NCBI GenBank assembly: GCA_910575545.1 | Contig: CAJTFH010000002.1 | Span: forward strand, 62,001-126,000 | Direction: 5' to 3' | Length of the DNA stretch: 64,000 nucleotides | Source: Bacteroidales bacterium | GTDB taxonomy: Bacteria > Bacteroidota > Bacteroidia > Bacteroidales > Muribaculaceae | Shown: in pieces, positions 54,320-62,637 of the stretch | How positions within the stretch are numbered: position 1 is the first letter of the stretch | Layout: each line of letters starts with the position of its first letter | Made by a program: the position numbers and the translations under genes | The notes under the pieces: model-generated | Databases searched by the model: none | Told to the model about the DNA's origin: nothing | The model's input: only the letters and a program-made list of their open reading frames with translations

Positions 54320-55206
54320 AAACGGTAGCATATTTTTCAATAGCGGTATTACTGCTTCTGGCATCATGTGACAGCAAGCCGGAATATGATGCCACAGGCA
54401 TATTTGAGGCAACGACAGTGACAGTCTCTTCAGAAACCAACGGCAAGATTCTATCATTCGGGATTGATGAGGGTGGCAGCATCTGCAGAGACCAGACGGT
54501 TGCAATTATAGATACGGCCTTATTGGTGCTTCAATGCAAACAGCTGAAGAGCCAACAGGCATCTGCAGAGCAATCTTCGCCCGACATAGCCGCACAGGCA
54601 TCAGCGTTGCGCACACAGATTGCCCACCAGCAGAATGAGTGTAACCGCATTGCGCTCCTTCTTTCTGCCGGAGCTGCCACACAAAAACAGAGCGATGATG
54701 CCGATGCGCAGCTGGAAATGTTGCGTGGCCAGCTCGAAGGATTGCTTTCAACCCTCGGCAAAAACCGCAGCTCTATTTCTGAAAACGCCCTTGCGCTGCA
54801 ATATCAGAAAGAACAGATTGAAGAACAGATTGAAAAAAGCACGATAAAATCGCCGATAACCGGCACGGTATTACTTAAGTATGCTGAAGCGGGGGAGTTT
54901 GCAACCGCCGGGCGACCGCTATGTAAAATAGCTGATTTGGATAACATGTATATCCGTAGCTATTTCACAGCCTCCCGGCTTGCAGATCTTAAAATCGGAC
55001 AGAAAGTGACGGTGATTGCGGATTTCGGCGGTGACGAGAAATTTGAATATCCCGGCACGATTACCTGGATAGCGCAGGAAAGCGAATTCACCCCGAAATC
55101 GATACAGACCAACGATTCACGCGCGAATCTCGTTTATGCGGTGAAGATTGCTGTTAGGAATGACGGACGGTTGAAACTCGGTCAATATGGCGAAGTGCGC
55201 CTGTAA
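54316..55206 (+). CDS. HlyD-family periplasmic adaptor lipoprotein (efflux module 2)
   Basis: 296 residues. The signal ends in LLASC (a lipobox), so the adaptor is lipid-anchored rather than membrane-spanning. Residues 29-55 hold the first lipoyl half (GIFEATTVTVSSETNGKILSFG), 70-170 a coiled-coil hairpin, and 175-200 the second half (STIKSPITGTVLLKYAEAGEF). The rest is the beta-barrel domain (IRSYFTASRLADLKIGQKVTVIADF). This resembles the YbhG/EmrA-like adaptors that serve YbhFSR-type ABC-2 exporters. Overlaps at the 5' end with tolC; the ATPase gene starts 15 bp after. Confidence 0.93.
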   Translation: MKTVAYFSIAVLLLLASCDSKPEYDATGIFEATTVTVSSETNGKILSFGIDEGGSICRDQTVAIIDTALLVLQCKQLKSQQASAEQSSPDIAAQASALRTQIAHQQNECNRIALLLSAGAATQKQSDDADAQLEMLRGQLEGLLSTLGKNRSSISENALALQYQKEQIEEQIEKSTIKSPITGTVLLKYAEAGEFATAGRPLCKIADLDNMYIRSYFTASRLADLKIGQKVTVIADFGGDEKFEYPGTITWIAQESEFTPKSIQTNDSRANLVYAVKIAVRNDGRLKLGQYGEVRL

Positions 55207-55221
55207 CCAAGGGTATGATAT

Positions 55222-56136
55222 ATGAACAACGCTATCGATATACGGGGCATAACCAAAAAATACGGCAGTCTGACAGCTCTTGATAATGTGACATTCTCAG
55301 TGCCGGAAGGGATGATGTTGGGGCTTATCGGCCCCGACGGTGCTGGTAAGACAACACTCTACAGGATTCTGACGACCCTGTTGTCGCCGGATGCCGGAAC
55401 GGCAACGGTGGCAGGTCTCGACACCGTTAAGGATTACAAGGGAATCCGTGCGGAAATCGGATATATGCCGGAACGGTTTTCGTTATATCAGGATTTGACT
55501 GTTAACGAGAACCTGCATTTCTTCGCGTCGTTGTTCGGTGTGAAGGTCGAGGATAATTATGATTTGATTGCACCGATTTTCCACCAGCTATCGAAATTCC
55601 CGAACCGTCGCGCAGGCGCTTTGTCGGGAGGTATGAAGCAGAAACTCGCTCTCGGATGTGCATTGATACACCGCCCCAAGGTGTTGCTGCTTGACGAACC
55701 CACAACCGGGGTTGATGCGGTGTCGAGAAGCGAGTTTTGGGATATGCTTGCAACGTTGAAAGAGAAGGGGATAACCATACTGGTGTCAACCTCATATATG
55801 GACGAGGCGCAACGGTGTGAGCGGATAGCCCTGATTGACAAAGGAAGGATTCTCGATGTCAACACTCCTGAAAAATTAGTGGAGGGGTTGGGAGAGCACA
55901 TCTACAACGTTTCGGCAGAAAAGATGTACCCGTTGCTGGAGGCATTGAGGTCGCTCCCTGAAGTAAAGAACTGCTATACATTCGGCGCGACATTGCATAT
56001 AGCCACTGAAAGCGGATTCCACCCTGCTGATGCAATCCGTAGGCTATCTGATATGGGTTTGACCGATGTGAAGATATATCCGGCAAATGGTGATATTGAG
56101 GATTTGTTCATAAAACTGGCAGGAAATGGAGAATGA
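55222..56136 (+). CDS. ABC-2 exporter ATPase, first nucleotide-binding protein
   Basis: 304 residues. Walker A is GPDGAGKTT (37-45), the signature is LSGGMKQKLALGCALIHRPK, Walker B is VLLLDEPTTGVD and the switch region is VSTSYMDEAQRC, where an SS/TS replaces the usual TH histidine motif. A C-terminal extension (about 225-304) is the YbhF/CcmA-type tail. The Asp in GPDGAGK at the second Walker A position is also seen in the first half of YbhF. It overlaps the next ATPase gene by 11 bp, and together the two correspond to the fused YbhF. Confidence 0.92.
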   Translation: MNNAIDIRGITKKYGSLTALDNVTFSVPEGMMLGLIGPDGAGKTTLYRILTTLLSPDAGTATVAGLDTVKDYKGIRAEIGYMPERFSLYQDLTVNENLHFFASLFGVKVEDNYDLIAPIFHQLSKFPNRRAGALSGGMKQKLALGCALIHRPKVLLLDEPTTGVDAVSRSEFWDMLATLKEKGITILVSTSYMDEAQRCERIALIDKGRILDVNTPEKLVEGLGEHIYNVSAEKMYPLLEALRSLPEVKNCYTFGATLHIATESGFHPADAIRRLSDMGLTDVKIYPANGDIEDLFIKLAGNGE

Positions 56137-56869
56137 CATAACGATATCAGTCAAAGGCCTTACCAAACGTTTTGGGAACTTCACCGCTGTTGATAATATA
56201 AGTTTTGAAGTGCGCAAAGGCGAGATATTCGGCTTTCTCGGAGCCAATGGCGCCGGCAAGACCACGGCAATGCGTATGTTGTGCGGTTTGAGCTACCCGA
56301 CATCCGGCAGCGGCACTGTAGCCGGTTATGACATAACCCGTCAGGCAGAGGAAATCAAACGTCATATCGGCTACATGAGCCAGAGGTTCTCATTGTATGA
56401 AGAACTCACCGTAAAGGAAAACCTGACGTTGTTCTCCACCATCTACGGTATGACTTCCAATGCGATAAAAGCAAAGACCGAGAATGTGTTCCGCATCCTT
56501 GGAATGGAAAATATGAAGGATGCGCCTGTGAAAGACATTCCGGTGGGTTGGAAGCAGAAACTTGCATTTTCTGCGGCAACCATGCACAACCCGGAGGTGG
56601 TTTTCCTCGACGAGCCTACAGGAGGCGTTGACCCGGTGACGCGCCGCAAGTTCTGGGAGATGATTTACCGGGCGTCATCTGAGGGTATGACGATTTTTGT
56701 CACGACCCATTATCTTGACGAGGCTGAATACTGTAACCGCATATCAATAATGGTCGACGGACGCATCAAGGCTCTCGACAGTCCGGAGCGATTGAAAGAA
56801 AAATATGGGGTAAAAACGATGGACGAGGCATTTCGCATTGTGGCGAGAGATGCCAGAAGAGGAGAGTAG
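56126..56869 (+). CDS. ABC-2 exporter ATPase, second nucleotide-binding protein
   Basis: 247 residues. Walker A is GANGAGKTT (39-47), Walker B is VVFLDEPTGGVD and the switch histidine is in VTTHYLDEAEYC. The signature motif is degenerate: the place of LSGGQ is taken by IPVGWKQKLAF. The same kind of change occurs in the second half of YbhF, so it is a family trait rather than decay, but it implies one of the two ATP sites lacks a standard signature. Its start lies within the end of the first ATPase gene, so production is coupled. Confidence 0.92.
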   Translation: MENDITISVKGLTKRFGNFTAVDNISFEVRKGEIFGFLGANGAGKTTAMRMLCGLSYPTSGSGTVAGYDITRQAEEIKRHIGYMSQRFSLYEELTVKENLTLFSTIYGMTSNAIKAKTENVFRILGMENMKDAPVKDIPVGWKQKLAFSAATMHNPEVVFLDEPTGGVDPVTRRKFWEMIYRASSEGMTIFVTTHYLDEAEYCNRISIMVDGRIKALDSPERLKEKYGVKTMDEAFRIVARDARRGE

Positions 56870-56873
56870 AGCA

Positions 56874-57920
56874 ATGTCGATATTCGTATCAATGATAAGG
56901 AAAGAGACGCTACATCTGTTGCGCGATTTCCGCACTATTACGGTGGTTTTGATAATGCCGCTGGTGCTGCTGCTTTTGTTCGGTTTCGCTATATCCACGG
57001 AAGTCAACGATGTAAAGGTTGTCGCCGTTGTGGAACGGCATACTGATGATACACGGCAGTTATTGGAGAAATTCCGGGTGAACTCATATTTCACATTCAA
57101 GGGCACAGTGCCTTTCAACGAGGTGGAGCCGTTGCTGCGTGCGGGAAAGGCCGATGCGGCCTTGGTTCTGAAATATGACGGTGACCGGCTGTGCCACCAG
57201 ATAATAGTCGATGCTTCCAACACCAACACCGCCCAGACCTCTACGGCGTATATTGAGGGTGTTCTTAGAGGCGATTCAGAGATGCCGGTAATAACCAACA
57301 CTCTTTATAATCCGCAGTTGAAAAGCGCATATAATTTCGTGCCCGGCATAATGGGCATGATTTTTATTCTGATATGTGCCATGATGACCTCGGTGTCGAT
57401 TGTGAGCGAGAAAGAGACCGGCTCTATGGATCTTCTGCTGGTGTCGCCCGTACGCCCACGTACAATCATATTCGGTAAACTTGTGCCTTATTTCCTGTTG
57501 TCGTGTATCATACTGGTACTGATGCTCCTGTTGAGTTACACGGTGCTCGGTTTGCCTTTTTCTTCGTCGGTTTTCAATGTGATCTGGGTTACGATACTCT
57601 ATATTCTTCTCGCATTGTCGCTTGGATTGTTGATTTCCACATTGGTTGATAACCAGGTGGCTGCTTTGCTGGTGTCGGGGGTGTTGCTGATGCTGCCTGT
57701 GATTATGTTGTCGGGGATGATATTTCCTATTGATAATATGCCTGTTGTGCTTCAGTGGTTTTCAGGTGTTATTCCGGCGCGGTGGTATATATCGGCTATG
57801 CGTACTCTGATGATACAGCAACTGCCGGTTTCGTATGTCTTGACGGAAATAACTGTGTTGGCAGGAATGGCCTTTGCTGTAATGATGTTGGCTATAGGGA
57901 AATTTAACGCAAAACATTGA
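56874..57920 (+). CDS. ABC-2 type permease, first subunit (efflux module 2)
   Basis: 348 residues from the ATG at 56874, preceded by GGAGAG; the in-frame ATG at 56838 overlaps the ATPase gene by 32 bp and adds a charged stretch before the normal start MSIFVSMIRKETLHLLRD. The ABC2_membrane_3 layout is clear: a first helix at about 22-45 (ITVVLIMPLVLLLLFGFAIST), a large periplasmic domain (about 50-165), and five helices from 170 on, with the cytoplasmic loop VSEKETGSMDLLLVSPVRP. It pairs with the permease that follows and with the two ATPases, as in YbhS/YbhR. Confidence 0.93.
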   Translation: MSIFVSMIRKETLHLLRDFRTITVVLIMPLVLLLLFGFAISTEVNDVKVVAVVERHTDDTRQLLEKFRVNSYFTFKGTVPFNEVEPLLRAGKADAALVLKYDGDRLCHQIIVDASNTNTAQTSTAYIEGVLRGDSEMPVITNTLYNPQLKSAYNFVPGIMGMIFILICAMMTSVSIVSEKETGSMDLLLVSPVRPRTIIFGKLVPYFLLSCIILVLMLLLSYTVLGLPFSSSVFNVIWVTILYILLALSLGLLISTLVDNQVAALLVSGVLLMLPVIMLSGMIFPIDNMPVVLQWFSGVIPARWYISAMRTLMIQQLPVSYVLTEITVLAGMAFAVMMLAIGKFNAKH

Positions 57921-57926
57921 CGATTA

Positions 57927-59045
57927 ATGATGAATATTCGGACGCTTGGAATTTTGCTCAGGAAAGAGATTCTGTTGATGAAACGGAATCCGTTCATTCC
58001 ACGGATAATTATCGCTATGCCGCTGCTTGTGATGCTGGTTTTGCCGCTTGTTGTAAATCTTGATGTCAAAAATGTCGGGATAGCCATAGTTGACAACGAC
58101 CGCACGGAGTTGTCGCGTCGCATAGCGTCTGATATGTCAGCTTCTGAAGCCCTATCAGTGAAGGCTATCGGTTTTTCCTATGAAGATGCTTTGTCGCTGG
58201 TTGAGAATGGCAAAGCGGATGCGATAGTTGTCATACCAGCCGATTATTCAAAAAAGCTGTCTATAGGAGGTGAGGTGCCAAGGCTTGAAGTGGATGCAAA
58301 CGGGGTGAATGCAACAAAAGGCATGATAGGGGCGAATTATGCCGCACAGTCTGCAATCGCTACATTGAAAAAATGGATGGGAGAGCAGGCTGGTGTGGAA
58401 ATTGATGCGTATGGAGGAAGTGTGGTTAACCTGTTTAATCCGACGCTTGATTTCCGTAACTATATGATTCCTGCACTTATGGTGGTGCTCATTATCATAA
58501 TCTGCGGTTTTCTGCCTGCGTTGAATCTTGTCAGCGAGAAAGAGACCGGAACTATTGAGGCGATGAATGTCTCTCCTGTAGGTAAGTTCACATTTGTTCT
58601 TTCAAAACTAATCCCTTATTGGATTGTAGGGATTCTGGTTATTACAGTGGGTATGCTTATCGGCTGGCTTGTCTACGGGCTTGTACCGGCGGGTAATATC
58701 GTTTCTATATATCTTGCTGCCATTCTGTTCAGCCTGGTTATGTCGGGCTTAGGGGTGGCTATCGCCAACAGTTCTTCGACAATATTGCAAAGCATTTTCG
58801 TGATGTTTGCTTTCATAATGGTATTCCAGCTCATGGGAGGGCTGTTCACACCGGTTTCATCGATGCCTGAATGGGCGCAGATGGTGACCTATGCCATTCC
58901 GCCACGGTATTTTATTGAGATAATGCGTTCCGTCTACCTCAAAGGTGCCACGGTGCAAGATTTATGGGTGCAATATCTTGCATTATCAGCTTTTGCGATT
59001 TTCTTATGTGGTGTTGCCGCTAAAACTTATCGCAAACGCTCGTGA
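57927..59045 (+). CDS. ABC-2 type permease, second subunit (efflux module 2)
   Basis: 372 residues, start at tandem ATG-ATG. The same plan as the previous gene: N-terminal helix (PFIPRIIIAMPLLVMLVLPLVVN), a periplasmic domain (about 50-170), then helices from 178 onward with the loop VSEKETGTIEAMNVSPVGK and the FQLMGGLFTPVSSMPEW segment. It is the last gene of the efflux operon; 6 bp separates it from the partner permease. After its stop the sequence turns into pseudogene remnants, with no visible terminator. Confidence 0.93.
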   Translation: MMNIRTLGILLRKEILLMKRNPFIPRIIIAMPLLVMLVLPLVVNLDVKNVGIAIVDNDRTELSRRIASDMSASEALSVKAIGFSYEDALSLVENGKADAIVVIPADYSKKLSIGGEVPRLEVDANGVNATKGMIGANYAAQSAIATLKKWMGEQAGVEIDAYGGSVVNLFNPTLDFRNYMIPALMVVLIIIICGFLPALNLVSEKETGTIEAMNVSPVGKFTFVLSKLIPYWIVGILVITVGMLIGWLVYGLVPAGNIVSIYLAAILFSLVMSGLGVAIANSSSTILQSIFVMFAFIMVFQLMGGLFTPVSSMPEWAQMVTYAIPPRYFIEIMRSVYLKGATVQDLWVQYLALSAFAIFLCGVAAKTYRKRS

Positions 59046-59135
59046 TTGGTGGAAAATTCATAATTTTGAATGAAATGCGCGGAATTGCACGAATATGTGG
59101 AGCCGTGCAGTGGCTTATGACCTTAAAACTGATAT

Positions 59136-59324
59136 GTGCAAAATGAAACGGATATTGTTTTCCCTTTTGCGGCGTTGATGGGAGTAGTGGCAGCTATGGC
59201 TCAGAAGGATTTCATCTTGGAAAGCGGAACTGATATTACGGTGTCTTATCCTGCCGTGGCGCGCCCTGTGCTGCCAACTGCAATTGGGATTCCTGATGCT
59301 CGGCGATGGAAAGATGGGCTATAA
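59136..59324 (+). pseudogene. Remnant of a secreted protein with a frameshifted signal peptide
   Basis: At 59143 an ATG starts MKRILFSLL and then stops. In the next frame the sequence continues FAALMGVVAAMAQKDF, so reading the two frames together gives an ordinary signal peptide broken by a one-base shift in a TTTTCCCTTTT tract. About 40 further residues follow before a stop at 59324, after which an overlapping frame reads LMLGDGKMGYNAGYSF. The parent protein is not recognised; it could be an outer-membrane or secreted protein. Confidence is low because the fragment is short. Confidence 0.35.
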
Positions 59325-59363
59325 CGCAGGATATTCGTTCCACGTACGTATGCTCGCATTATG

Positions 59364-59708
59364 AATGCCGCCGGGGGGGAATATGCCAGGTGCGAATATC
59401 GCTCCTTCTGGCACATTCTTCGATGTAGATGTTGATGCTTTTCAGAAAGTGATTGGGTTGAACCTCACCGGCACTGTTATCCCCACCCAGGTTTTTTCCT
59501 TACCAACCAGAACCGTGCATTGCTGACCAATCCCGACGGCTCACTGACGGAGCGTGGAGCAGATGTAATCCGTCAGACCCCGTTCAAACGTTTCGGCAGA
59601 CCGGAAGAGCTGTGTGGCACCATCCAGTATCTCATCTCTGATGCCTCCTCGTTTGTGACCGGCACCGTGGCCGTGGTCGATGGCGGCTTTAACGCTTTCG
59701 CTATGTAA
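59364..59708 (+). pseudogene. D-mannonate oxidoreductase-type SDR pseudogene
   Basis: Three pieces of one short-chain dehydrogenase are visible in order: NAAGG (59364-59378), NMPGANIAPSGTFFDV... to [11 protein letters not shown] (59380-59496), and [17 protein letters not shown]... to [11 protein letters not shown] with stop (59496-59708). They match the family's middle and end. A run of seven G (59373-59379) shifts the frame between pieces one and two. Between two and three about 55-60 residues, including the catalytic Tyr-x-x-x-Lys, are missing, with the junction inside six T (59492-59497). The N-terminal NAD-binding part is absent too. The gene is certainly non-functional. Its 3' end overlaps vsr by 8 bp. 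Confidence 0.7.
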
Positions 59709-60201
59709 CATCATATGGTGACTGGGGTTCGGCGGCTATGGAGGTCTGTTGGTCAGGCGTTTCATAACCGTTGCCTTGTTTAAGGAGATATGAGTGGTTT
59801 ATGTAATATTCTATGGTGGCGAGTGTGCGGGAGCGTACCGACGGTTTCAGCTGGCATTCCCATACGGTAAGCACGTTCCATCCCATCTGGTGCAGACGCT
59901 CCTTTTGGCGCTCGTCGCGTTGTTTGTTGCGTTCGATTTTGTTGCGCCAGAACTCGGTGTTAGATTTCGGTATGTGGAGATGCTCTTCATGTCCATGCCA
60001 GAAGCATCCGTGGATAAAAATCACGATGCTGTATTTCCGCAAAACTATGTCGGGGGTTCCCGGCAGCCGCTTCACATTCTTGCGGAAACGGTAGCCTTTT
60101 CTCCATAGCCAACGGCGCACAATCAGTTCCGGTTTCGTGTCTTTTGCGCGAATCCGGCTCATGCATCTGTGGCGCTGCTGCGGTGTCAGAACGTCTGTCA
60201 T
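59701..60201 (-). CDS. vsr: Very-short-patch mismatch repair endonuclease Vsr
   Basis: 166 residues. Vsr nicks next to T:G mismatches formed when 5-methylcytosine deaminates. The N-terminus [25 protein letters not shown] is family-typical; the catalytic Asp51 is in LPGTPDIVL and the histidines and cysteine of [12 protein letters not shown] (63-74) are intact, as is the Trp-rich tail [13 protein letters not shown]. Vsr genes usually sit beside a 5-methylcytosine methylase; none is found here, and the methylase at 16.5 kb is an amino-methyltransferase. The last about 30 residues are polar and poorly conserved. Confidence 0.93.
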   Translation of the reverse strand: MTDVLTPQQRHRCMSRIRAKDTKPELIVRRWLWRKGYRFRKNVKRLPGTPDIVLRKYSIVIFIHGCFWHGHEEHLHIPKSNTEFWRNKIERNKQRDERQKERLHQMGWNVLTVWECQLKPSVRSRTLATIEYYINHSYLLKQGNGYETPDQQTSIAAEPQSPYDVT

Positions 60202-60218
60202 AACGCTATCCGCGACGA

Positions 60219-60644
60219 TTAGTCGTCGTAAAAATCGGGGTCGTTGATAAAAGGGTCGAAGCTGTCGGATATGCCGGAATCATCATAAATATCATCCTCA
60301 AGAAGGTCGAGGTCGTCCTCAATTCCGTCGATGTCGTCTTCAAGTTCGTCAATTTCATCTTGAAGGTCGGAGATTTCATCCTCGATGGCCATGAATTCGT
60401 CGGAATCCTCGTCAGAAATCAGGCTGAGCTGTTCTTCAAGCTGCGCTATGCGATCCTCGCGGACGTCGATGCGGTTCTGCCTGTCGCTGATTCGTTTGTC
60501 ACTCTGCATCCATAGCTGATCCTGAACGGCCTGGTTCACATGCTGGTGCATCCCGGTGGATGGTGCGGCATATTTCTTCCCGCCGACTATCCCCTTCAGC
60601 CAGTCAAACATAATATACCCTCCAATAAAACTCCAAAACGACAT
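60219..60644 (-). CDS. Acidic coiled-coil protein of unknown function
   Basis: 141 residues; a start at residue 12 (MFDWLKGIVGGKKY) is also possible and more conventional. Residues 50-125 are a regular heptad-rich helix with an extreme excess of Asp and Glu (EDEISDLQDEIDELEDDIDGIEDD), and the C-terminus DPFINDPDFYDD is also acidic. No family recognised. It lies 17 bp upstream of vsr on the same strand and 51 bp after the ATPase gene stop, so the three could form one accessory transcription unit. The acidic coil could mimic DNA or bind a basic partner; that is speculation. Confidence 0.6.
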   Translation of the reverse strand: MSFWSFIGGYIMFDWLKGIVGGKKYAAPSTGMHQHVNQAVQDQLWMQSDKRISDRQNRIDVREDRIAQLEEQLSLISDEDSDEFMAIEDEISDLQDEIDELEDDIDGIEDDLDLLEDDIYDDSGISDSFDPFINDPDFYDD

Positions 60645-60695
60645 GGCTCAAAACTGTTTGCGGTTACTTAGATAGATATGGCGTATGTCTTATGA

Positions 60696-62183
60696 TTATT
60701 CATTAACGATTGCTTCCCAATGCCCCCCATTCTTAGCCCCGACTCTCCTGATTAAGTGCGACATTTTTGCAATCTCCCGGTCGATAGTGGGGGCACTGAC
60801 ACCGATGGCAATGGCGATTGAGTCTAATGAGATAAAAGGATTCTTTTTGATTAAATCGAGTATCTTAACCTGCCGTTCAGAGATAATTGTGGTCGTGTTT
60901 TTAGCATCATTTTTAGCATCATTTTTAGCATCATTTTTAGCATCATTTTTAGCATCATTTTTAGCGACATCTGTAATTTCTGAAGTATTGATGCGTTGAA
61001 TGGCTGACTTTAACGGAAAGGAAACTATGGCGATGGTGCGGTCGCTCTCGATGGTGGGTTTGGTGCCGGTGAGGTGTTCCCAACTTGCGAGTTTGTTCAT
61101 TCCGTAACCGGCATTTTCGGCGATTCCGACGTAGCGGAAGAGTTTGGCTATAGTCGGGTTGCGCAGTTTGGAATATATCTTGCCGATAATGTCATTGACA
61201 GGAAGTGGGAAAGCCCCGCCGTTCATAAATTCGATATGGTCGGTATAAACGCGGATGCAGGAGCGGAGCGAATCGAAATGGTCGCAGTGCATCACCATAT
61301 TTGCCAAAGCCTCACGAAGCACCTTGTATTGGCTTTCGTCGGTTGTGGCAAAGCCGTTATCCTTGATATGTATCGGGGCATCGACAAGTGTGCGGAAGCG
61401 GCGCAGGATAATCTGCACAGCCTCCCATATGTTCTGCTGCTCAGGGATGCGGTAGGTGTATCTTACTTCTGCCTGCTGAATGGTCGGAGCCGGAATCTCG
61501 ATGTAATCGACACAGAAGGTGGGGACATAGCGCAAAACGAAAGGAGCCTTGCCGAACATCAGCAGTCCGGCGTAAGTGAGTAATCCCTTGTTGGTTATGT
61601 TGACATGTTCACAAAACTCTGCGTCGCCTACCTCGCGCAACTCAGCAAGATTACTCGTTTCGCCAAGTGTGAAGCGGTAATTGTGGAGGGAATCAAGATT
61701 CAACATCTCCAATCCTGTTTCCGGAATGGTTTCTTCGGTTTTCTTCCCGAAAGACTGGTTGCGGAACATCGCACGGATTTCACCCTCGGTTGCCCGTTGG
61801 TCGCCGCTTCCCATGCGTATGAACGTATTTGTCGGATTGCCGAAATATACAGGCTTCATGTCTACCTCCGGTATGTAGAAGGCGAGAAGTCGGTAACCGT
61901 CAAACGTGTATCGTTTCGGGGTTGGGAAAATGGTGGTATTGAACTTGCCGGAGCGCAGTGTGCCAAGGAAATCCTGTTCGAGTTTCTCGATGTTGCCGAC
62001 GCCTTGAATCTCAAAAGTTTTGCCTGACTGTTTCACCCCAAGCACAATCCAGCCGCCGGAGGTATTTGAAAACGCGCTGACGGTTTCCCAAATATTCTTC
62101 GGCAGGTCAGACTTCGCGGCCTTGACCTCGAAATCCTCCCACTCTATGTCGCGCAGCCTTGCTACAAGTTCTTCCTTAGTCAT
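60696..62183 (-). CDS. AlbA/Schlafen-type ATP-binding protein with C-terminal HTH
   Basis: 495 residues from the ATG at 62183; the GTG at 62192 adds three residues only. The AlbA_2 (Schlafen-type) domain covers about 10-130 (WEDFEVKAAKSDLPKNIWETVSAFSNTSGGWIVLGV, TYIRMGSGDQRAT-like end). A HATPase_c_4-type region covers about 270-400 (LREALANMVMHCDHF, FRYVGIAENAGYGMNKLASW). A linker made of five AKND repeats (encoded by 60901-60960) leads to a winged-helix HTH (ERQVKILDLIKKNPFISLDSIAIAIGVSAPTIDREI). The type is common in accessory and mobile regions; a role in regulation or defence is likely but unproven. Confidence 0.82.
   Translation of the reverse strand: MTKEELVARLRDIEWEDFEVKAAKSDLPKNIWETVSAFSNTSGGWIVLGVKQSGKTFEIQGVGNIEKLEQDFLGTLRSGKFNTTIFPTPKRYTFDGYRLLAFYIPEVDMKPVYFGNPTNTFIRMGSGDQRATEGEIRAMFRNQSFGKKTEETIPETGLEMLNLDSLHNYRFTLGETSNLAELREVGDAEFCEHVNITNKGLLTYAGLLMFGKAPFVLRYVPTFCVDYIEIPAPTIQQAEVRYTYRIPEQQNIWEAVQIILRRFRTLVDAPIHIKDNGFATTDESQYKVLREALANMVMHCDHFDSLRSCIRVYTDHIEFMNGGAFPLPVNDIIGKIYSKLRNPTIAKLFRYVGIAENAGYGMNKLASWEHLTGTKPTIESDRTIAIVSFPLKSAIQRINTSEITDVAKNDAKNDAKNDAKNDAKNDAKNTTTIISERQVKILDLIKKNPFISLDSIAIAIGVSAPTIDREIAKMSHLIRRVGAKNGGHWEAIVNE
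60901..60960 (-). repeat. Five perfect 12-bp tandem repeats inside the AlbA-type gene
   Basis: Unit TTAGCATCATTT (plus strand) repeated exactly five times, flanked by a further degenerate half unit (TTAGCGACAT). In the coding frame it encodes Ala-Lys-Asn-Asp. A multiple of three, so copy-number change would alter linker length but not frame. Confidence 0.95.
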
Positions 62184-62536
62184 CTTAGTCACAAAGATAC
62201 GGAATAATTATAGTGACGACAAGTGTGCCACACCCCGATACAACGTTGCGATATCGCTGTAAACATATGCCGGTTGGATATTTTGAATGAAGTTTGCAGG
62301 TAATCAATGAAATTCTGTCTTTTCTGAATCAATTTGCAGAAGTCGGCCCTAAATGGTTAGTTTGGTTTAAAACAGATTACTGATTTTATACTTGCCGGTT
62401 GAACTGGCCGGTTGGTATGAAAAGGGTTGGATAGGATTTTTTAACTTTGGGGTGAAAGGTTTTTGCCCATGATGCCGCTAATTTTGTGGATGAAGGCCAT
62501 GGTGGCTTTCCGTGAAACATCTAAATGCGGTCAAGT
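62184..62536. other. Non-coding stretch upstream of two tiny ORFs
   Basis: No supported gene. A TAACTTTG box at 62442-62449 could drive the tiny ORFs downstream, but no TTG lies 19-21 bp before it. The longer ORF read from 62463 has no family features and overlaps the better 50-codon frame. Confidence 0.35.
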
Positions 62537-62614
62537 ATGTCAGTCATTATTGCGATTCTATGCTTTTTCGGGTGGATTGGTCAGGCTCTCAAAGATGGCG
62601 CAAACATCAAATAA
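62537..62614 (+). CDS. Possible 25-residue membrane peptide
   Basis: ATG at 62537 reads MSVIIAILCFFGWIGQALKD and ends GANIK. One hydrophobic helix with a short polar tail. Too short to assess by itself, but it directly precedes a second membrane ORF in the same direction. Could be chance. Confidence 0.3.
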   Translation: MSVIIAILCFFGWIGQALKDGANIK

Positions 62615-62637
62615 TCACCTATTAAATTTATTCGCAT

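Noticed and set aside
60901-60960. Tandem repeats as a CRISPR array
   Set aside because: The 12-bp units are contiguous with no spacers and lie in frame within a gene; no cas genes are present.
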